Source of the DNA: Flagellimonas aurea
GTDB lineage: Bacteria; Bacteroidota; Bacteroidia; Flavobacteriales; Flavobacteriaceae
DNA: 64,000 nucleotides
NCBI RefSeq assembly: GCF_017313785.1
Contig: NZ_JAFLNL010000003.1
Coordinates: 124,001-188,000 of the forward strand
Reading direction: 5' to 3'
Shown here piece by piece: positions 17,467 through 26,188 of the stretch (the stretch's first letter is position 1; each line of letters starts with the position of its first letter). Under the pieces are notes generated by a model. That model made no database searches. It worked only from the letters and a program-made list of their open reading frames with translations, and was not told where the DNA came from. The position numbers and the translations under genes were made by a program.

Positions 17467-18615
17467 TCAGCTATTCGCAAATTCTTTTAGGATCTCAACG
17501 GTGTAATCCAGTTCTTCCTTCGTGTTATACATGGAAAAAGAAAAGCGTAGACTGGGTTTATCCAACTCGGCCCCTTCCAAAATCTCATTCAGTACGTGCG
17601 AACCCTGATTGCTTCCCGATTGGCATGCACTTCCTTTGGAACAGGCGATTCCTTTCATATCCAAGTGGAACAATAGCATTAAGCCTTTCTGCTTATCAAA
17701 AGGCAACCGAATATTGGCCAAGGTATAGGTACTTTTTTCCAAATCTGCGGAAAGACCATTGCACTGCGCACCAGGAACCTCCTTTAAGACCTTATCCACA
17801 AAATACTTTTTCAGCTCCTTTACAGCTGCTGTCTCTTCATCCAAATGTTCGTAAGCTTTCACAAACGCTTCTTCTAGACCAACAATATTATGGAACGGTT
17901 CTGTACCTGCCCTGAACCCACGTTCTTGTGAGCCCCCTACGATCAATGGCTTTAAACCCGAGTTTTTTCGGATAAAGGCGAAACCAACACCCTTTGGGCC
18001 ATGAAATTTATGGGCAGCCGCCGTCATAAAATCAACATGAACCTCCTGCACATCCCACGGATAATGACCAATCGATTGTACGGTATCCGAATGAAAAAGT
18101 GCATTATTGGCCTTGCAAAGCTCTCCTACAGCGTTGATATCAGTGATATTGCCGATTTCATTGTTCACATGCATCAAGCTGACCAACTTTTTGGTGTCAT
18201 CCTTTTTGAGCAATTCTTCCAAATGCTCCATGTCCGGACTTCCGAATTCATCCAAATCCACATACCAAACATTGATGCGATACTCCTTTTCCAGTTCTTC
18301 CACAGTATGAAGCACTGCATGGTGCTCTATTTTGGAAGTAATGATGGTTTCTACACCCAAATCCCTCACAGCACAACGCAAGATCATATTATCCGCCTCG
18401 GTACCGCCCGAAGTAAAAATGATTTCCGAAGGTTGGGCATTCAAGGTTTTCGCGATGGTTTTTCTTGCTTGCTCCACAGCGGTTTTTGCCGATCTACCAA
18501 AACTATGGGTAGATGATGGGTTGCCATATTGCTGCGCAAGAGCTTCTTGCATCCGTTCAATTACCTCTTTCCTTACCTGCGTGGTCGCAGCGTTGTCCAG
18601 ATAGACTTTTTGCAT
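17467..18615 (-). CDS. Cysteine desulfurase (NifS/IscS family)
   Basis: A 382-residue PLP enzyme that takes sulfur from cysteine for Fe-S clusters and thiolated tRNA. It begins VYLDNAATTQVRKEVIERM. The PLP lysine lies in MTAAAHKFHGPKGVG, and the persulfide cysteine in the loop ACSKGSACQSGSNQGSH. The short loop with its GSACQSGS form is of the group I (NifS/IscS) type rather than SufS. No iscU, suf or tRNA thiolation gene adjoins it, so the exact role is open. The ATG at 18615 is preferred over 18627 because the conserved N-terminus starts there. Confidence 0.93.
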   Translation of the reverse strand: MQKVYLDNAATTQVRKEVIERMQEALAQQYGNPSSTHSFGRSAKTAVEQARKTIAKTLNAQPSEIIFTSGGTEADNMILRCAVRDLGVETIITSKIEHHAVLHTVEELEKEYRINVWYVDLDEFGSPDMEHLEELLKKDDTKKLVSLMHVNNEIGNITDINAVGELCKANNALFHSDTVQSIGHYPWDVQEVHVDFMTAAAHKFHGPKGVGFAFIRKNSGLKPLIVGGSQERGFRAGTEPFHNIVGLEEAFVKAYEHLDEETAAVKELKKYFVDKVLKEVPGAQCNGLSADLEKSTYTLANIRLPFDKQKGLMLLFHLDMKGIACSKGSACQSGSNQGSHVLNEILEGAELDKPSLRFSFSMYNTKEELDYTVEILKEFANS

Positions 18616-18640
18616 GATTCGGTTCACTTTTTAACAGGAG

Positions 18641-18648
18641 CAAAAGTA
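18641..18648 (-). promoter_or_regulatory. -7 element for the cysteine desulfurase gene
   Basis: CAAAAGTA on the plus strand is TACTTTTG on the minus strand, a full TANNTTTG match 26 bases before the start at 18615. Confidence 0.5.
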
Positions 18649-18713
18649 CAGGAAATAAAGTTAATTTCTTTTAAAGTGATGCTAAGGATTAGTGTTTTAA
18701 AATGGAATTGCTT

Positions 18714-18721
18714 TAAATTTG
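18714..18721 (+). promoter_or_regulatory. -7 element suggesting a leaderless mRNA
   Basis: TAAATTTG ends only 4 bases before the ATG at 18726, so transcription would begin at or within a few bases of the start codon. Confidence 0.45.
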
Positions 18722-18725
18722 ATGC

Positions 18726-19247
18726 ATGAGAAAATTTATCTTTTCAATTCTTGGTTGCATCACAATCCTTTCCTGTAGCGATGGGGATCTTCAAATCGAG
18801 ACCATTGACTTTGACAGTGCCTCGATACAATATTGTGCCAATCCTGTTGCCGACGCCAAAAATTTGATGTTCAAAATAAATGATAGCGAAGCCCTCATAT
18901 TAGAACTTCAAAGCGGGGCATTGAACCGCGGGGTTGCCGGAGATACGGTAATAACCGAAAGTACGGTCCCAGGACAATCCCAAGTAACGTACAGAGTTTT
19001 CTCGGACGCTGTTAACAAGGATTACTTTTGTAGCGATATCCCCACGGTGGACCCTAAAGTTATTGACGAAGTCGTTGCCGAAGGAGGTATGGTGATCATT
19101 GAGACTATGCCGGTAGAAAACGACACCACACGTTTTGAACACAATATAAGTCTTAGCGGCATATCTTTTGTCACCGGAAATGGGGAACGCATTACGAATT
19201 TGGCCATAAATGAATTTGGAGAAGTATTCACCGTAGTACCGGACTAG
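18726..19247 (+). CDS. Small lipoprotein of unknown function
   Basis: A 173-residue exported protein with a lipoprotein signal peptide: MRKFIFSILGCITILSC places the lipidated cysteine at residue 17 in the box ILSC, followed by SDGD. The mature part is acidic with beta-rich segments (YRVFSDAVNKDYFCSDIP, MVIIETMPVENDTTRFE) and no domain I recognise. An Asp after the Ser at +3 rather than +2 does not give a clear sorting signal. The stop shares the palindrome CTAG with the convergent Smr gene. Confidence 0.75.
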   Translation: MRKFIFSILGCITILSCSDGDLQIETIDFDSASIQYCANPVADAKNLMFKINDSEALILELQSGALNRGVAGDTVITESTVPGQSQVTYRVFSDAVNKDYFCSDIPTVDPKVIDEVVAEGGMVIIETMPVENDTTRFEHNISLSGISFVTGNGERITNLAINEFGEVFTVVPD

Positions 19248-19786
19248 GTGTTTTGGTAAATATAGACCTCGGTAGCGCCCAACCCATATTTTTGATAATC
19301 GGCGTCGTAAAACTTTACATTGTCGTACCGATTGAAGAGATAGTGCAGTTCCTCTTTTAAAACACCTTCTCCCACACCGTGGATAAACACCACCTTTTGA
19401 ATTCGCTTGTTAATGGCAAAATCCAATTGTCTTTTGGCGGTATCCAATTGAATGTTGAGCATATCGTAGTTGCTCATGCCCTTGCTTGACTTCACCAGTT
19501 GATAGATGTGTAGGTCAACTTCCATTTTTGGGGCACTCCTTTCTTTGGGCTTAATGATAGGAGCTTTTCTTCTTTTGGGGATTTCTTTTTCTTTTTTGAT
19601 TTTGGCCACTTCATGATTGGAAACCGATATATCGCCACCAATCTTAACAAGATCACTACTGGCAAAATGCATGGGAAAACCATCGTCGGTAATCAATGTC
19701 ACCAGATTGCCATCAACTTTTTGAATGATACCCGAAATGGCCTCATCCAACACCTCTGCCCTATCACCTATCGAAAATTTACCCAT
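19244..19786 (-). CDS. Smr-domain protein (DUF2027-like)
   Basis: A 180-residue cytosolic protein. The N-terminal part (IGDRAEVLDEAISGIIQKVDGNLVTL) resembles an SH3-like barrel, and the basic linker contains KKEKEIPKRRKAPI. The C-terminal 85 residues are an Smr domain: VDLHIYQLV is the D-x-H motif and VVFIHGVGEGVLKEEL the conserved loop. Smr domains are nucleases or nucleic-acid binders, as at the end of MutS2; here there is no MutS part. The role, DNA or RNA processing, is not known. Its stop interlocks with that of the lipoprotein gene. Confidence 0.88.
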   Translation of the reverse strand: MGKFSIGDRAEVLDEAISGIIQKVDGNLVTLITDDGFPMHFASSDLVKIGGDISVSNHEVAKIKKEKEIPKRRKAPIIKPKERSAPKMEVDLHIYQLVKSSKGMSNYDMLNIQLDTAKRQLDFAINKRIQKVVFIHGVGEGVLKEELHYLFNRYDNVKFYDADYQKYGLGATEVYIYQNT

Positions 19787-19832
19787 ACTTAATTTCTAAC
19801 TACAAAAATGGTCTGAAAATTAAACTTGAATA

Positions 19833-19840
19833 CAAAAATA
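19833..19840 (-). promoter_or_regulatory. -7 element for the Smr gene
   Basis: CAAAAATA on the plus strand is TATTTTTG on the minus strand, 46 bases before the start at 19786. It lies four bases from the divergent element at 19845-19852, so the two promoters overlap. Confidence 0.45.
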
Positions 19841-19844
19841 ATAG

Positions 19845-19852
19845 TATTTTCG
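19845..19852 (+). promoter_or_regulatory. -7-like element for the DUF2752/CCC operon
   Basis: TATTTTCG, a one-base variant of TANNTTTG, lies 14 bases before the ATG at 19866. Confidence 0.4.
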
Positions 19853-19865
19853 GGCTCTACAGACA

Positions 19866-20186
19866 ATGATGTACCTAACACCGACCATAATCGCCTTTAA
19901 TCTTGAAGATTATATGCTCCCTTGCCTGAACAAGCATCTCACGGGCATAGATTGCCCTGGATGTGGCCTGCAACGTTCGGTCAACCTCTTACTGCATGGA
20001 GAATTCATAGCTGCATTTCAGATGTATCCGGCCATTTATCCAATATTGGCATTATTGGCTTTTCTGGTCACCAGTAGTTTTGTAAAGTTTCAACGTTCAA
20101 ATCAGATTAAAATGATTTTAACATTGCTTACCGTAGGTACCGTCATAATAAGTTACATACTAAAAATGAATAATCTCTTTAATTAA
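19866..20186 (+). CDS. DUF2752 membrane protein
   Basis: A 106-residue membrane protein with the DUF2752 signature CPGCGLQRSV near residue 35, two cysteines that could bind metal or form a disulfide. Two hydrophobic helices follow (PAIYPILALLAFLVTSSFV and LTLLTVGTVIISYIL). Function is unknown. It is the first of three small membrane genes in a row, 12 and 9 bases apart, surely one operon. The start is taken as the first of two Met codons at 19866; the conserved part begins later (LEDYMLPCLNKHL), so the true start may be downstream. Confidence 0.83.
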   Translation: MMYLTPTIIAFNLEDYMLPCLNKHLTGIDCPGCGLQRSVNLLLHGEFIAAFQMYPAIYPILALLAFLVTSSFVKFQRSNQIKMILTLLTVGTVIISYILKMNNLFN

Positions 20187-20198
20187 AAATTTGAAATT

Positions 20199-20525
20199 AT
20201 GGAACAACAAAAACTTCCAAACGCGACCTTGATATTGGTCTTCGGAATTATCTCTATAGTGACCTGCTGTTGCTATGGTATAATCGGACTTATTTTTGGT
20301 GTAATCGGTTTAATCTTGGCCAACAAGGCTCTAAAACTTTATGCTGAAAACCCAGAAATGTACGAAGGTGTACAAAACGTAAAAACAGGAAGAATCCTTG
20401 CCATTATTGGTATCGTTTTAAATGTTTTGGCTCTCGCCTACTATATTTGGGCCCTTTCTTTCTTTGGATGGGAAACCCTACAAGATCCACAGAGAATGCA
20501 AGAAATCCTTGAACAATATCAATAA
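20199..20525 (+). CDS. CCC-motif membrane protein, copy 1
   Basis: A 108-residue protein with two hydrophobic segments. The first carries three adjacent cysteines, IVTCCCYGIIGLIFGVIG, followed by a loop ending in NVKTGRILAI that leads into the second (IIGIVLNVLALAYYIWAL). This is the layout called CCC-motif membrane protein in Bacteroidota. It resembles eukaryotic CD225/dispanin (IFITM) proteins, where such cysteines are acylated and the first segment is re-entrant. The resemblance is my inference. Operon partner of DUF2752 and of the following paralogue. Confidence 0.78.
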   Translation: MEQQKLPNATLILVFGIISIVTCCCYGIIGLIFGVIGLILANKALKLYAENPEMYEGVQNVKTGRILAIIGIVLNVLALAYYIWALSFFGWETLQDPQRMQEILEQYQ

Positions 20526-20534
20526 GATAATTTT

Positions 20535-20846
20535 ATGAACCAACAACCCTTACCCGGGGCCAGTACAGTGTTGACAATGGGGATACTCTCCATTGTCCTC
20601 ACTTTGGTATGCTGCGGGCCATTTGGTGCTATTTTTAGCATCATTGGATTGGTAAAAGCTAAGACCGCGACCCAATTATACGAACAAAGCCCAGAGAATT
20701 ACACTGATTACAGCAATGTAAAAACAGGCAAAATCCTCTCTTATGTAGGATTGGCTTTGGCGCTTGTTTATTTGGTGCTCACAATCCTTTATTTTGGATT
20801 GATTGTAGCGGCAATAACTACAGGTGAGTTGAGTGGCGAATTTTAA
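20535..20846 (+). CDS. CCC-motif-like membrane protein, copy 2
   Basis: A 103-residue paralogue of the preceding protein with the same order: hydrophobic segment, loop ending NVKTGKILSY, second hydrophobic segment. Only two adjacent cysteines remain (LVCCGPFGAIFSIIG), and a proline follows, as in dispanins. It begins MNQQPLPGAS, similar to the MEQQKLPNAT of copy 1, showing tandem duplication. The stop shares TTAA with the convergent recQ stop, leaving no room for a terminator. Confidence 0.75.
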   Translation: MNQQPLPGASTVLTMGILSIVLTLVCCGPFGAIFSIIGLVKAKTATQLYEQSPENYTDYSNVKTGKILSYVGLALALVYLVLTILYFGLIVAAITTGELSGEF

Positions 20847-23035
20847 TTCGCCACTTCACTTATAAATTTAAGACGGTACAAACGGAGTTCTTCATCTTCG
20901 TAGTCGCCATCAAATTCATCAATGGCAGCGGATATGGAATCGGTATCGGCCTCCAAAAAGTAATCGTGGATTTCTTCTTGTTGGTCCTCATCCAATATTT
21001 CATCTATCCAGTAACCAATGTTCAATTTGGTTCCGCTGAAAACAATTTGCTCCATTTCCTTGATAAGTTCCGGTAATTCCAATCCTTTGGCAGATGCAAT
21101 ATCATCCAAGGGCAACTTTCTATCCACACTTTGGATCACGTAAAGTTTTAAAGCGGAATTGGCACCGGTACTTTTCACCACAAGATCATCTGGCCTTACA
21201 ATATCGTTTTCCTCTACATATTTAGAGATAAGCTCCACAAAGGCCTTCCCATATTTTTTCGCCTTTCCTTCCCCTACCCCTTGAATATTGAGAAGTTCGT
21301 TCATGGTAATTGGATACTTTAAGGACATATCTTCCAACGACGGGTCTTGAAAGACTACAAATGGTGGCACTTCATGTTTTTGTGCCTCTCTTTTGCGAAG
21401 GTCACGAAGCAATTTCAATAAATGTTCGTCCGCAACCGCTCCATTCGATTTTTCGGCGGTGACAATGTTTCCGGTATCGTCCTTGGAGTACACATGGTCC
21501 TTTGTCATCATAAAGGACTCTGGGTTCTTGAGATATTCCTTACCTGATTCGGTAAGGTTCAAAATACCATATCGTTCAATTTCTTTTTTTAGGAGTCCGG
21601 CCACCAAAACCTGTCTGGTCAACGCCATCCAAAATTCTTTGTCCTTATCCTTACCTATTCCAAAAAAACTTTTCTCATCGGTCTTATGCGAAGAAATCAT
21701 GGCATTGGTCTTGCCGACCAACACCCTTACAATTTCCTTGGTCTTGAACTTTTCCTTGGTATCTCGTACCACCGTCAAAAGCTTTACGACATCGTCCTTG
21801 GCCTCTTCCTTAGGTTTGGGGTTTCTGGAATTATCGTCCATATCTGCCCCTTCTCCGTTCTCTTCATCAAAATCCTCACCGAAATAGTGCAGTATAAATT
21901 TTCTACGGGATATGGATGTTTCGGCATAGGCTACAATTTCCTGTAAGAGCGCATTACCAATTTCTTGCTCCGCAACGGGTTTTCCAGACATGAATTTCTC
22001 CAACTTCTCCACATCCTTGTATGCGTAATAGGCCAAGCAATGCCCTTCTCCGCCATCTCGCCCTGCACGGCCAGTTTCTTGATAATAACTTTCAATACTC
22101 TTGGGAATATCGTGGTGGATAACAAAACGTACATCCGGCTTGTCTATCCCCATACCAAAAGCAATGGTGGCCACCACCACATCTACCTCCTCCATCAAGA
22201 ACATATCCTGATATTTGGAGCGGGTCTTTGCATCAAAACCTGCATGATACGGAACGGCACTCACCCCATTTACTTGGAGCACTTGGGCCAATTCTTCCAC
22301 TCTTTTGCGGCTCAAGCAATAGATGATTCCCGATTTTCCTTGATTTTGCTTCACAAAACGGATGATATCCGCATCTACATCTTTGGTTTTCGGACGCACC
22401 TCATAAAACAAATTAGGCCTATTGAACGACGCCTTGAACACCTTGGCATCCGTCATTCCCAAGTTTTTGATAATGTCTTCCTGCACCTTCGGCGTAGCAG
22501 TTGCTGTAAGGCCAATAATAGGAATATTGTCTCCTAAACGATTGATAATACCTCGGAGATTTCGGTATTCGGGCCTAAAATCGTGCCCCCATTCCGAAAT
22601 ACAGTGGGCTTCATCCACAGCAACAAAGGAAAGTTTTACTTTTTTTAGAAACTCAACATTTTCCTCCTTCGTCAAGGATTCGGGTGCCACATAAAGTAAC
22701 TTGGTCACTCCGTTAGTAATATCTTCCTTTACCTGCTTCACCTCGGTTTTCGTCAATGAGGAGTTCAACACATGGGCAATACCATGCTGCTCGGATATGC
22801 CACGAATGGCGTCCACTTGGTTTTTCATCAACGCAATCAAAGGAGACACCACAATAGCGGTACCCTCTTTCATTATCGCTGGCAGTTGATAGCACAGGGA
22901 TTTCCCACCTCCCGTGGGCATAATCACAAACGTATCGTTATCACTAAGGATATTCTGGATTACACCTTCCTGTAATCCTTTGAACTTCGAGAAACCAAAA
23001 TATTTTTTGAGCGAGGAATGTAAATCAGTATTCAT
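20843..23035 (-). CDS. recQ: ATP-dependent DNA helicase RecQ
   Basis: A 730-residue 3'-5' helicase of superfamily 2 that works in recombination repair. Walker A is MPTGGGKSLCYQLPA near residue 40, the DEAH box and aromatic loop are VDEAHCISEWGHDFRPEYR, and motif VI is QETGRAGRDG. A zinc/RQC region and an HRDC domain (LRKREAQKHEVPPFVVFQD...MNELLNIQGVGEGKAKKYG) follow, and the last 130 residues form a further winged-helix-like tail with an acidic end. Length and domains are as usual for Bacteroidota. I prefer the ATG at 23035 (MNTDLHSSLKKYFG) over 23059. Confidence 0.95.
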   Translation of the reverse strand: MNTDLHSSLKKYFGFSKFKGLQEGVIQNILSDNDTFVIMPTGGGKSLCYQLPAIMKEGTAIVVSPLIALMKNQVDAIRGISEQHGIAHVLNSSLTKTEVKQVKEDITNGVTKLLYVAPESLTKEENVEFLKKVKLSFVAVDEAHCISEWGHDFRPEYRNLRGIINRLGDNIPIIGLTATATPKVQEDIIKNLGMTDAKVFKASFNRPNLFYEVRPKTKDVDADIIRFVKQNQGKSGIIYCLSRKRVEELAQVLQVNGVSAVPYHAGFDAKTRSKYQDMFLMEEVDVVVATIAFGMGIDKPDVRFVIHHDIPKSIESYYQETGRAGRDGGEGHCLAYYAYKDVEKLEKFMSGKPVAEQEIGNALLQEIVAYAETSISRRKFILHYFGEDFDEENGEGADMDDNSRNPKPKEEAKDDVVKLLTVVRDTKEKFKTKEIVRVLVGKTNAMISSHKTDEKSFFGIGKDKDKEFWMALTRQVLVAGLLKKEIERYGILNLTESGKEYLKNPESFMMTKDHVYSKDDTGNIVTAEKSNGAVADEHLLKLLRDLRKREAQKHEVPPFVVFQDPSLEDMSLKYPITMNELLNIQGVGEGKAKKYGKAFVELISKYVEENDIVRPDDLVVKSTGANSALKLYVIQSVDRKLPLDDIASAKGLELPELIKEMEQIVFSGTKLNIGYWIDEILDEDQQEEIHDYFLEADTDSISAAIDEFDGDYEDEELRLYRLKFISEVAN

Positions 23036-23165
23036 TAGGCTCATTTCCGCATTTTTCAATTTATTACAAGCAACCTAAACGGCAGTTGAAGCTTTTAATA
23101 TTTACCATTCAATTACAGATGGATCTATTCTCACTTCCATAATAGTCTGTAAAAGATAGTTTGAT

Positions 23166-23173
23166 TAGTTTTG
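23166..23173 (+). promoter_or_regulatory. -7 element for the kdsD operon
   Basis: TAGTTTTG matches TANNTTTG, 67 bases before the TTG start at 23241, in the divergent gap with recQ. Confidence 0.45.
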
Positions 23174-23240
23174 TAATCTTAAATATAAGACATTCTTTTA
23201 GGAATGCAATCAGTTAATCGGTTTATTACATTATTATACT

Positions 23241-24206
23241 TTGAGCGACATTAAGTCAATTTTATCCATAGCAAAACGCACCCTCGAAATCGAGAGCAAA
23301 GCCGTAGCAAATTTGATTAGCCTTTTGGACGACCAGTTTGCGCATGCCGTACAGCACATTTTACAGTGCAACGGAAGAGTTATCGTATCAGGGGTCGGCA
23401 AAAGTGCCATAGTTGCCTCCAAAATTGTAGCAACATTGAACTCCACAGGAACGCCAGCCATTTTTATGCACGCGGCGGATGCCATTCATGGTGATTTGGG
23501 AACCATTCAAGAAAACGATGTGGTCATCTGCCTATCTCAGAGCGGCAATACCCCTGAGATAAAAGCATTGCTCCCCTTGATCAAAGTTGGGAAAAATAAG
23601 CTCATCGGCATTACAGGAAATATGGAATCCGTACTGGCCAAACAGGCTGATTTTGTACTGAACACCTATGTGGAGAAAGAAGCGTGCCCCAACAATTTGG
23701 CGCCTACCACCAGCACCTCGGCACAAATGTCCATGGGTGATGCCCTTGCCATTTGCCTTTTGGAACTCAAGGGATTCAGCAGTTCCGATTTTGCCAAATA
23801 TCACCCCGGTGGTGCTTTGGGAAAGAAGTTATATTTGCGCGTTGCCGACATTGTGGCCAAAAATCAAAAACCACAGGTCGATATCAATGCCAAGGTAAAA
23901 GATGTAATTGTGGAAATATCCGAAAAAATGCTCGGCGTTACGGCAGTATTGGACCAAGAAAAGGTTGTGGGCATAGTAACTGATGGCGATGTACGAAGAA
24001 TGTTGAGCAAATACGATAATATAAGTGGACTTACTGCAAAGGACATTATGACCTCGAACCCTAAGACGATAGACGTGGACACTTTGGCAGTGAAAGCGTT
24101 GAAACTGTTACAGGAAAAGAGCATATCGCAATTGTTGGCCTTTGATGGTGACAAATATGCCGGCGTGGTCCACATTCATAACCTTATAAACGAGGGAATC
24201 CTATAA
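23241..24206 (+). CDS. kdsD: Arabinose-5-phosphate isomerase (KpsF/GutQ family)
   Basis: A 321-residue enzyme that turns ribulose-5-phosphate into arabinose-5-phosphate, the first step to Kdo of LPS. The N-terminal SIS domain has VSGVGKSAIVASKI and VICLSQSGNTPEIKAL, and two CBS motifs fill the second half (VADIVAKNQKPQVDINAKV... and AKDIMTSNPKTIDVDTLAV...). The start codon is TTG at 23241; I see no in-frame ATG that keeps the conserved N-terminus. The stop overlaps the tatC ATG by one base. Kdo genes are not adjacent. Confidence 0.9.
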   Translation: MSDIKSILSIAKRTLEIESKAVANLISLLDDQFAHAVQHILQCNGRVIVSGVGKSAIVASKIVATLNSTGTPAIFMHAADAIHGDLGTIQENDVVICLSQSGNTPEIKALLPLIKVGKNKLIGITGNMESVLAKQADFVLNTYVEKEACPNNLAPTTSTSAQMSMGDALAICLLELKGFSSSDFAKYHPGGALGKKLYLRVADIVAKNQKPQVDINAKVKDVIVEISEKMLGVTAVLDQEKVVGIVTDGDVRRMLSKYDNISGLTAKDIMTSNPKTIDVDTLAVKALKLLQEKSISQLLAFDGDKYAGVVHIHNLINEGIL

Positions 24207-25048
24207 TGGCTAAAAAAGAGAGAAAAAGTCCAGATGAAATGTCCTTTTTGGACCATTTGGAAGAATTACGTTGGCATCTGGTACGTTCCACTTTGGCAGT
24301 TGTGATCATTGCCTGTGTAGCCTTTGTATTCAGGGGCTTTATTTTTGATACAATATTGTTCGGGCCCAAGAACATGGATTTCCCGACCTATCAGTTTTTC
24401 TGTAATATCGGAAAGTTCTTCGGGGTAGATTCCGAATTCTGTGGAGACACCATCCCGTTCACCATTCAGAGTAGGTTGATGGCCGGGCAGTTCTCCGCAC
24501 ACATATGGACCTCTATTTGGGCAGGGGTTATTCTGGGCTTCCCTTATATTTTATGGGAATTATGGAAATTCATCAGTCCAGGACTTTACGAAAACGAAAG
24601 AAAGCATTCCAGAGGATTCATAATTACGGCCTCAGGGTTGTTCTTCCTTGGCGTACTCTTCGGTTATTACATCGTTGCACCATTGTCCATCAACTTTTTG
24701 GGGTCGTACCAAGTAAGTAAAGAGGTATTGAACGAAATCGACCTTGCCTCCTACATTGGAACGGTAAGGGCTTCTGTAATTGCTTGTGGAATCATGTTTG
24801 AACTGCCCATCGTCATTTTCTTTTTGACCAAGGTTGGGTTGGTAACTCCAGAAATACTCAAGAAGTACAGAAAAATAGCCCTAGTAATCATTTTGATACT
24901 ATCCGCGATCATTACACCACCGGATGTAACAAGTCAAATCATAGTATGTATACCTGTACTTATATTGTATCAGGTAAGTATTTTTATTTCCAGAATGGTA
25001 GTCAAACAAGAAGCCAAAAAAGAGAAAGCTAGAAAAAATGCCAAATAA
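24206..25048 (+). CDS. tatC: Sec-independent protein translocase TatC
   Basis: A 280-residue inner-membrane protein that recognises twin-arginine signal peptides. SFLDHLEELRWHLVRSTLAV is the typical N-terminus with the essential Glu, and FISPGLYENERKHSRGFI is the signal-peptide contact loop. Six hydrophobic segments follow. There is an extra loop (residues 50-90) between the first two helices, as in other Bacteroidota. No tatA gene is nearby, so the partner is encoded elsewhere. The gene is coupled to kdsD upstream and overlaps the next gene by 11 bases. Confidence 0.95.
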   Translation: MAKKERKSPDEMSFLDHLEELRWHLVRSTLAVVIIACVAFVFRGFIFDTILFGPKNMDFPTYQFFCNIGKFFGVDSEFCGDTIPFTIQSRLMAGQFSAHIWTSIWAGVILGFPYILWELWKFISPGLYENERKHSRGFIITASGLFFLGVLFGYYIVAPLSINFLGSYQVSKEVLNEIDLASYIGTVRASVIACGIMFELPIVIFFLTKVGLVTPEILKKYRKIALVIILILSAIITPPDVTSQIIVCIPVLILYQVSIFISRMVVKQEAKKEKARKNAK

Positions 25049-25388
25049 AGTAGAAGAGTTCAATGCCTATCGTGCCAAGATGAACGATAAGCTGCTTGCC
25101 GAGAACAACAAACTCATCAAACGGATTTTCAACTTGGACACCAACGCTTATATGGCCGGTGCTTTGGACGTAAAGACCAAAGAACTACTAGGCCTGGTAG
25201 CCTCCGCAGTTCTCCGTTGCGACGATTGTGTAAAGTATCACTTGGAAAGCTCTAAAAAAGCCGGCGCCAATAAGGAGGAGGTAATGGAAACTCTTGGTAT
25301 CGCCACTTTGGTGGGCGGTACTATTGTAGTTCCACATTTGCGACGTGCCTACGAATATTGGGAAGACCTAGAGGAAACCGAAGCTTAA
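25038..25388 (+). CDS. Carboxymuconolactone decarboxylase family protein
   Basis: A 116-residue helical protein of the CMD/AhpD superfamily. The C-x-x-C-x-x-x-H motif (RCDDCVKYHLE) puts Cys61, Cys64 and His68 in place, as in AhpD-like peroxidases, so a thiol peroxidase or disulfide reductase role is more likely than decarboxylation. It overlaps the end of tatC by 11 bases, and this tatC-CMD order is common in flavobacteria. The substrate is unknown. Confidence 0.87.
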   Translation: MPNKVEEFNAYRAKMNDKLLAENNKLIKRIFNLDTNAYMAGALDVKTKELLGLVASAVLRCDDCVKYHLESSKKAGANKEEVMETLGIATLVGGTIVVPHLRRAYEYWEDLEETEA

Positions 25389-25427
25389 AAAAATCCAAAA
25401 GACCATTCGGTAGACAAAGAATATGTT

Positions 25428-25435
25428 TAGTTTTG
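25428..25435 (+). promoter_or_regulatory. -7 element for lptB
   Basis: TAGTTTTG matches TANNTTTG, 10 bases before the ATG at 25446, predicting a very short leader. Confidence 0.5.
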
Positions 25436-25445
25436 GCAAATTCCT

Positions 25446-26186
25446 ATGAAGCTACGCGCAGAAAATATAATGAAGGCCTACCGGGGCCGAAAAGTTGTTA
25501 AGGGAATTTCCCTAGAAGTAAACCAAGGCGAAATTGTTGGGCTGCTGGGTCCAAACGGAGCTGGAAAGACCACATCTTTCTACATGATTGTTGGTTTGAT
25601 AAAACCAAATGGCGGGAACATCTATCTGGATGACATGAACATTACCAGTTTCCCCATGTACAAAAGGGCGCAGAACGGAATTGGTTATTTAGCGCAGGAA
25701 GCATCGGTTTTCCGAAAATTGAGCATTGAAAAAAACATCCTGAGTGTGCTACAGCTCACAAAATTGAGCAAAAAAGAACAGCACATGAAAATGGAGTCCT
25801 TGATCGATGAGTTCGGTCTTGGACATATCCGCAAAAACCGTGGTGACCTGCTCTCAGGGGGGGAACGCCGTAGAACCGAGATTGCCCGTGCCTTGGCCAC
25901 AGACCCAAAATTTATCCTTTTGGATGAACCCTTTGCCGGTGTGGACCCCGTAGCGGTTGAGGACATTCAGCGAATCGTGGCCCAGTTGAAGAACAAAAAC
26001 ATCGGTATTTTGATTACCGACCACAACGTTCAGGAAACCTTGGCCATTACCGAGCGCTCCTATTTGATGTTCGAAGGTGGTATCCTAAAAGCTGGTGTTC
26101 CCGAAGAACTGGCCATGGATGAAATGGTAAGAAAGGTCTACTTGGGCCAAAACTTTGAGCTTCGTAAAAAGAAATTGGATTTCTGA
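25446..26186 (+). CDS. lptB: LPS export ABC transporter ATPase LptB
   Basis: A 246-residue cytosolic ATPase that powers LPS extraction by LptFG. Walker A is [16 protein letters not shown], the Q-loop [15 protein letters not shown] has the tryptic LptB form, the signature is [16 protein letters not shown], Walker B is [13 protein letters not shown], and the switch histidine lies in ITDHNV. The [10 protein letters not shown] segment is diagnostic of LptB against other ABC ATPases. Together with the OstA-like gene and kdsD it shows an LPS-making outer membrane. Confidence 0.95.
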   Translation: MKLRAENIMKAYRGRKVVKGISLEVNQGEIVGLLGPNGAGKTTSFYMIVGLIKPNGGNIYLDDMNITSFPMYKRAQNGIGYLAQEASVFRKLSIEKNILSVLQLTKLSKKEQHMKMESLIDEFGLGHIRKNRGDLLSGGERRRTEIARALATDPKFILLDEPFAGVDPVAVEDIQRIVAQLKNKNIGILITDHNVQETLAITERSYLMFEGGILKAGVPEELAMDEMVRKVYLGQNFELRKKKLDF

Positions 26187-26188
26187 AC

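Noticed and set aside
21965..22537. Plus-strand open frame opposite recQ
   Set aside because: Antisense to conserved helicase motifs; the composition follows recQ codon positions.
25038..25388. Carboxymuconolactone decarboxylase in aromatic degradation
   Set aside because: No other aromatic-degradation gene is near, and the C-x-x-C-x-x-x-H site points to an AhpD-like thiol activity.
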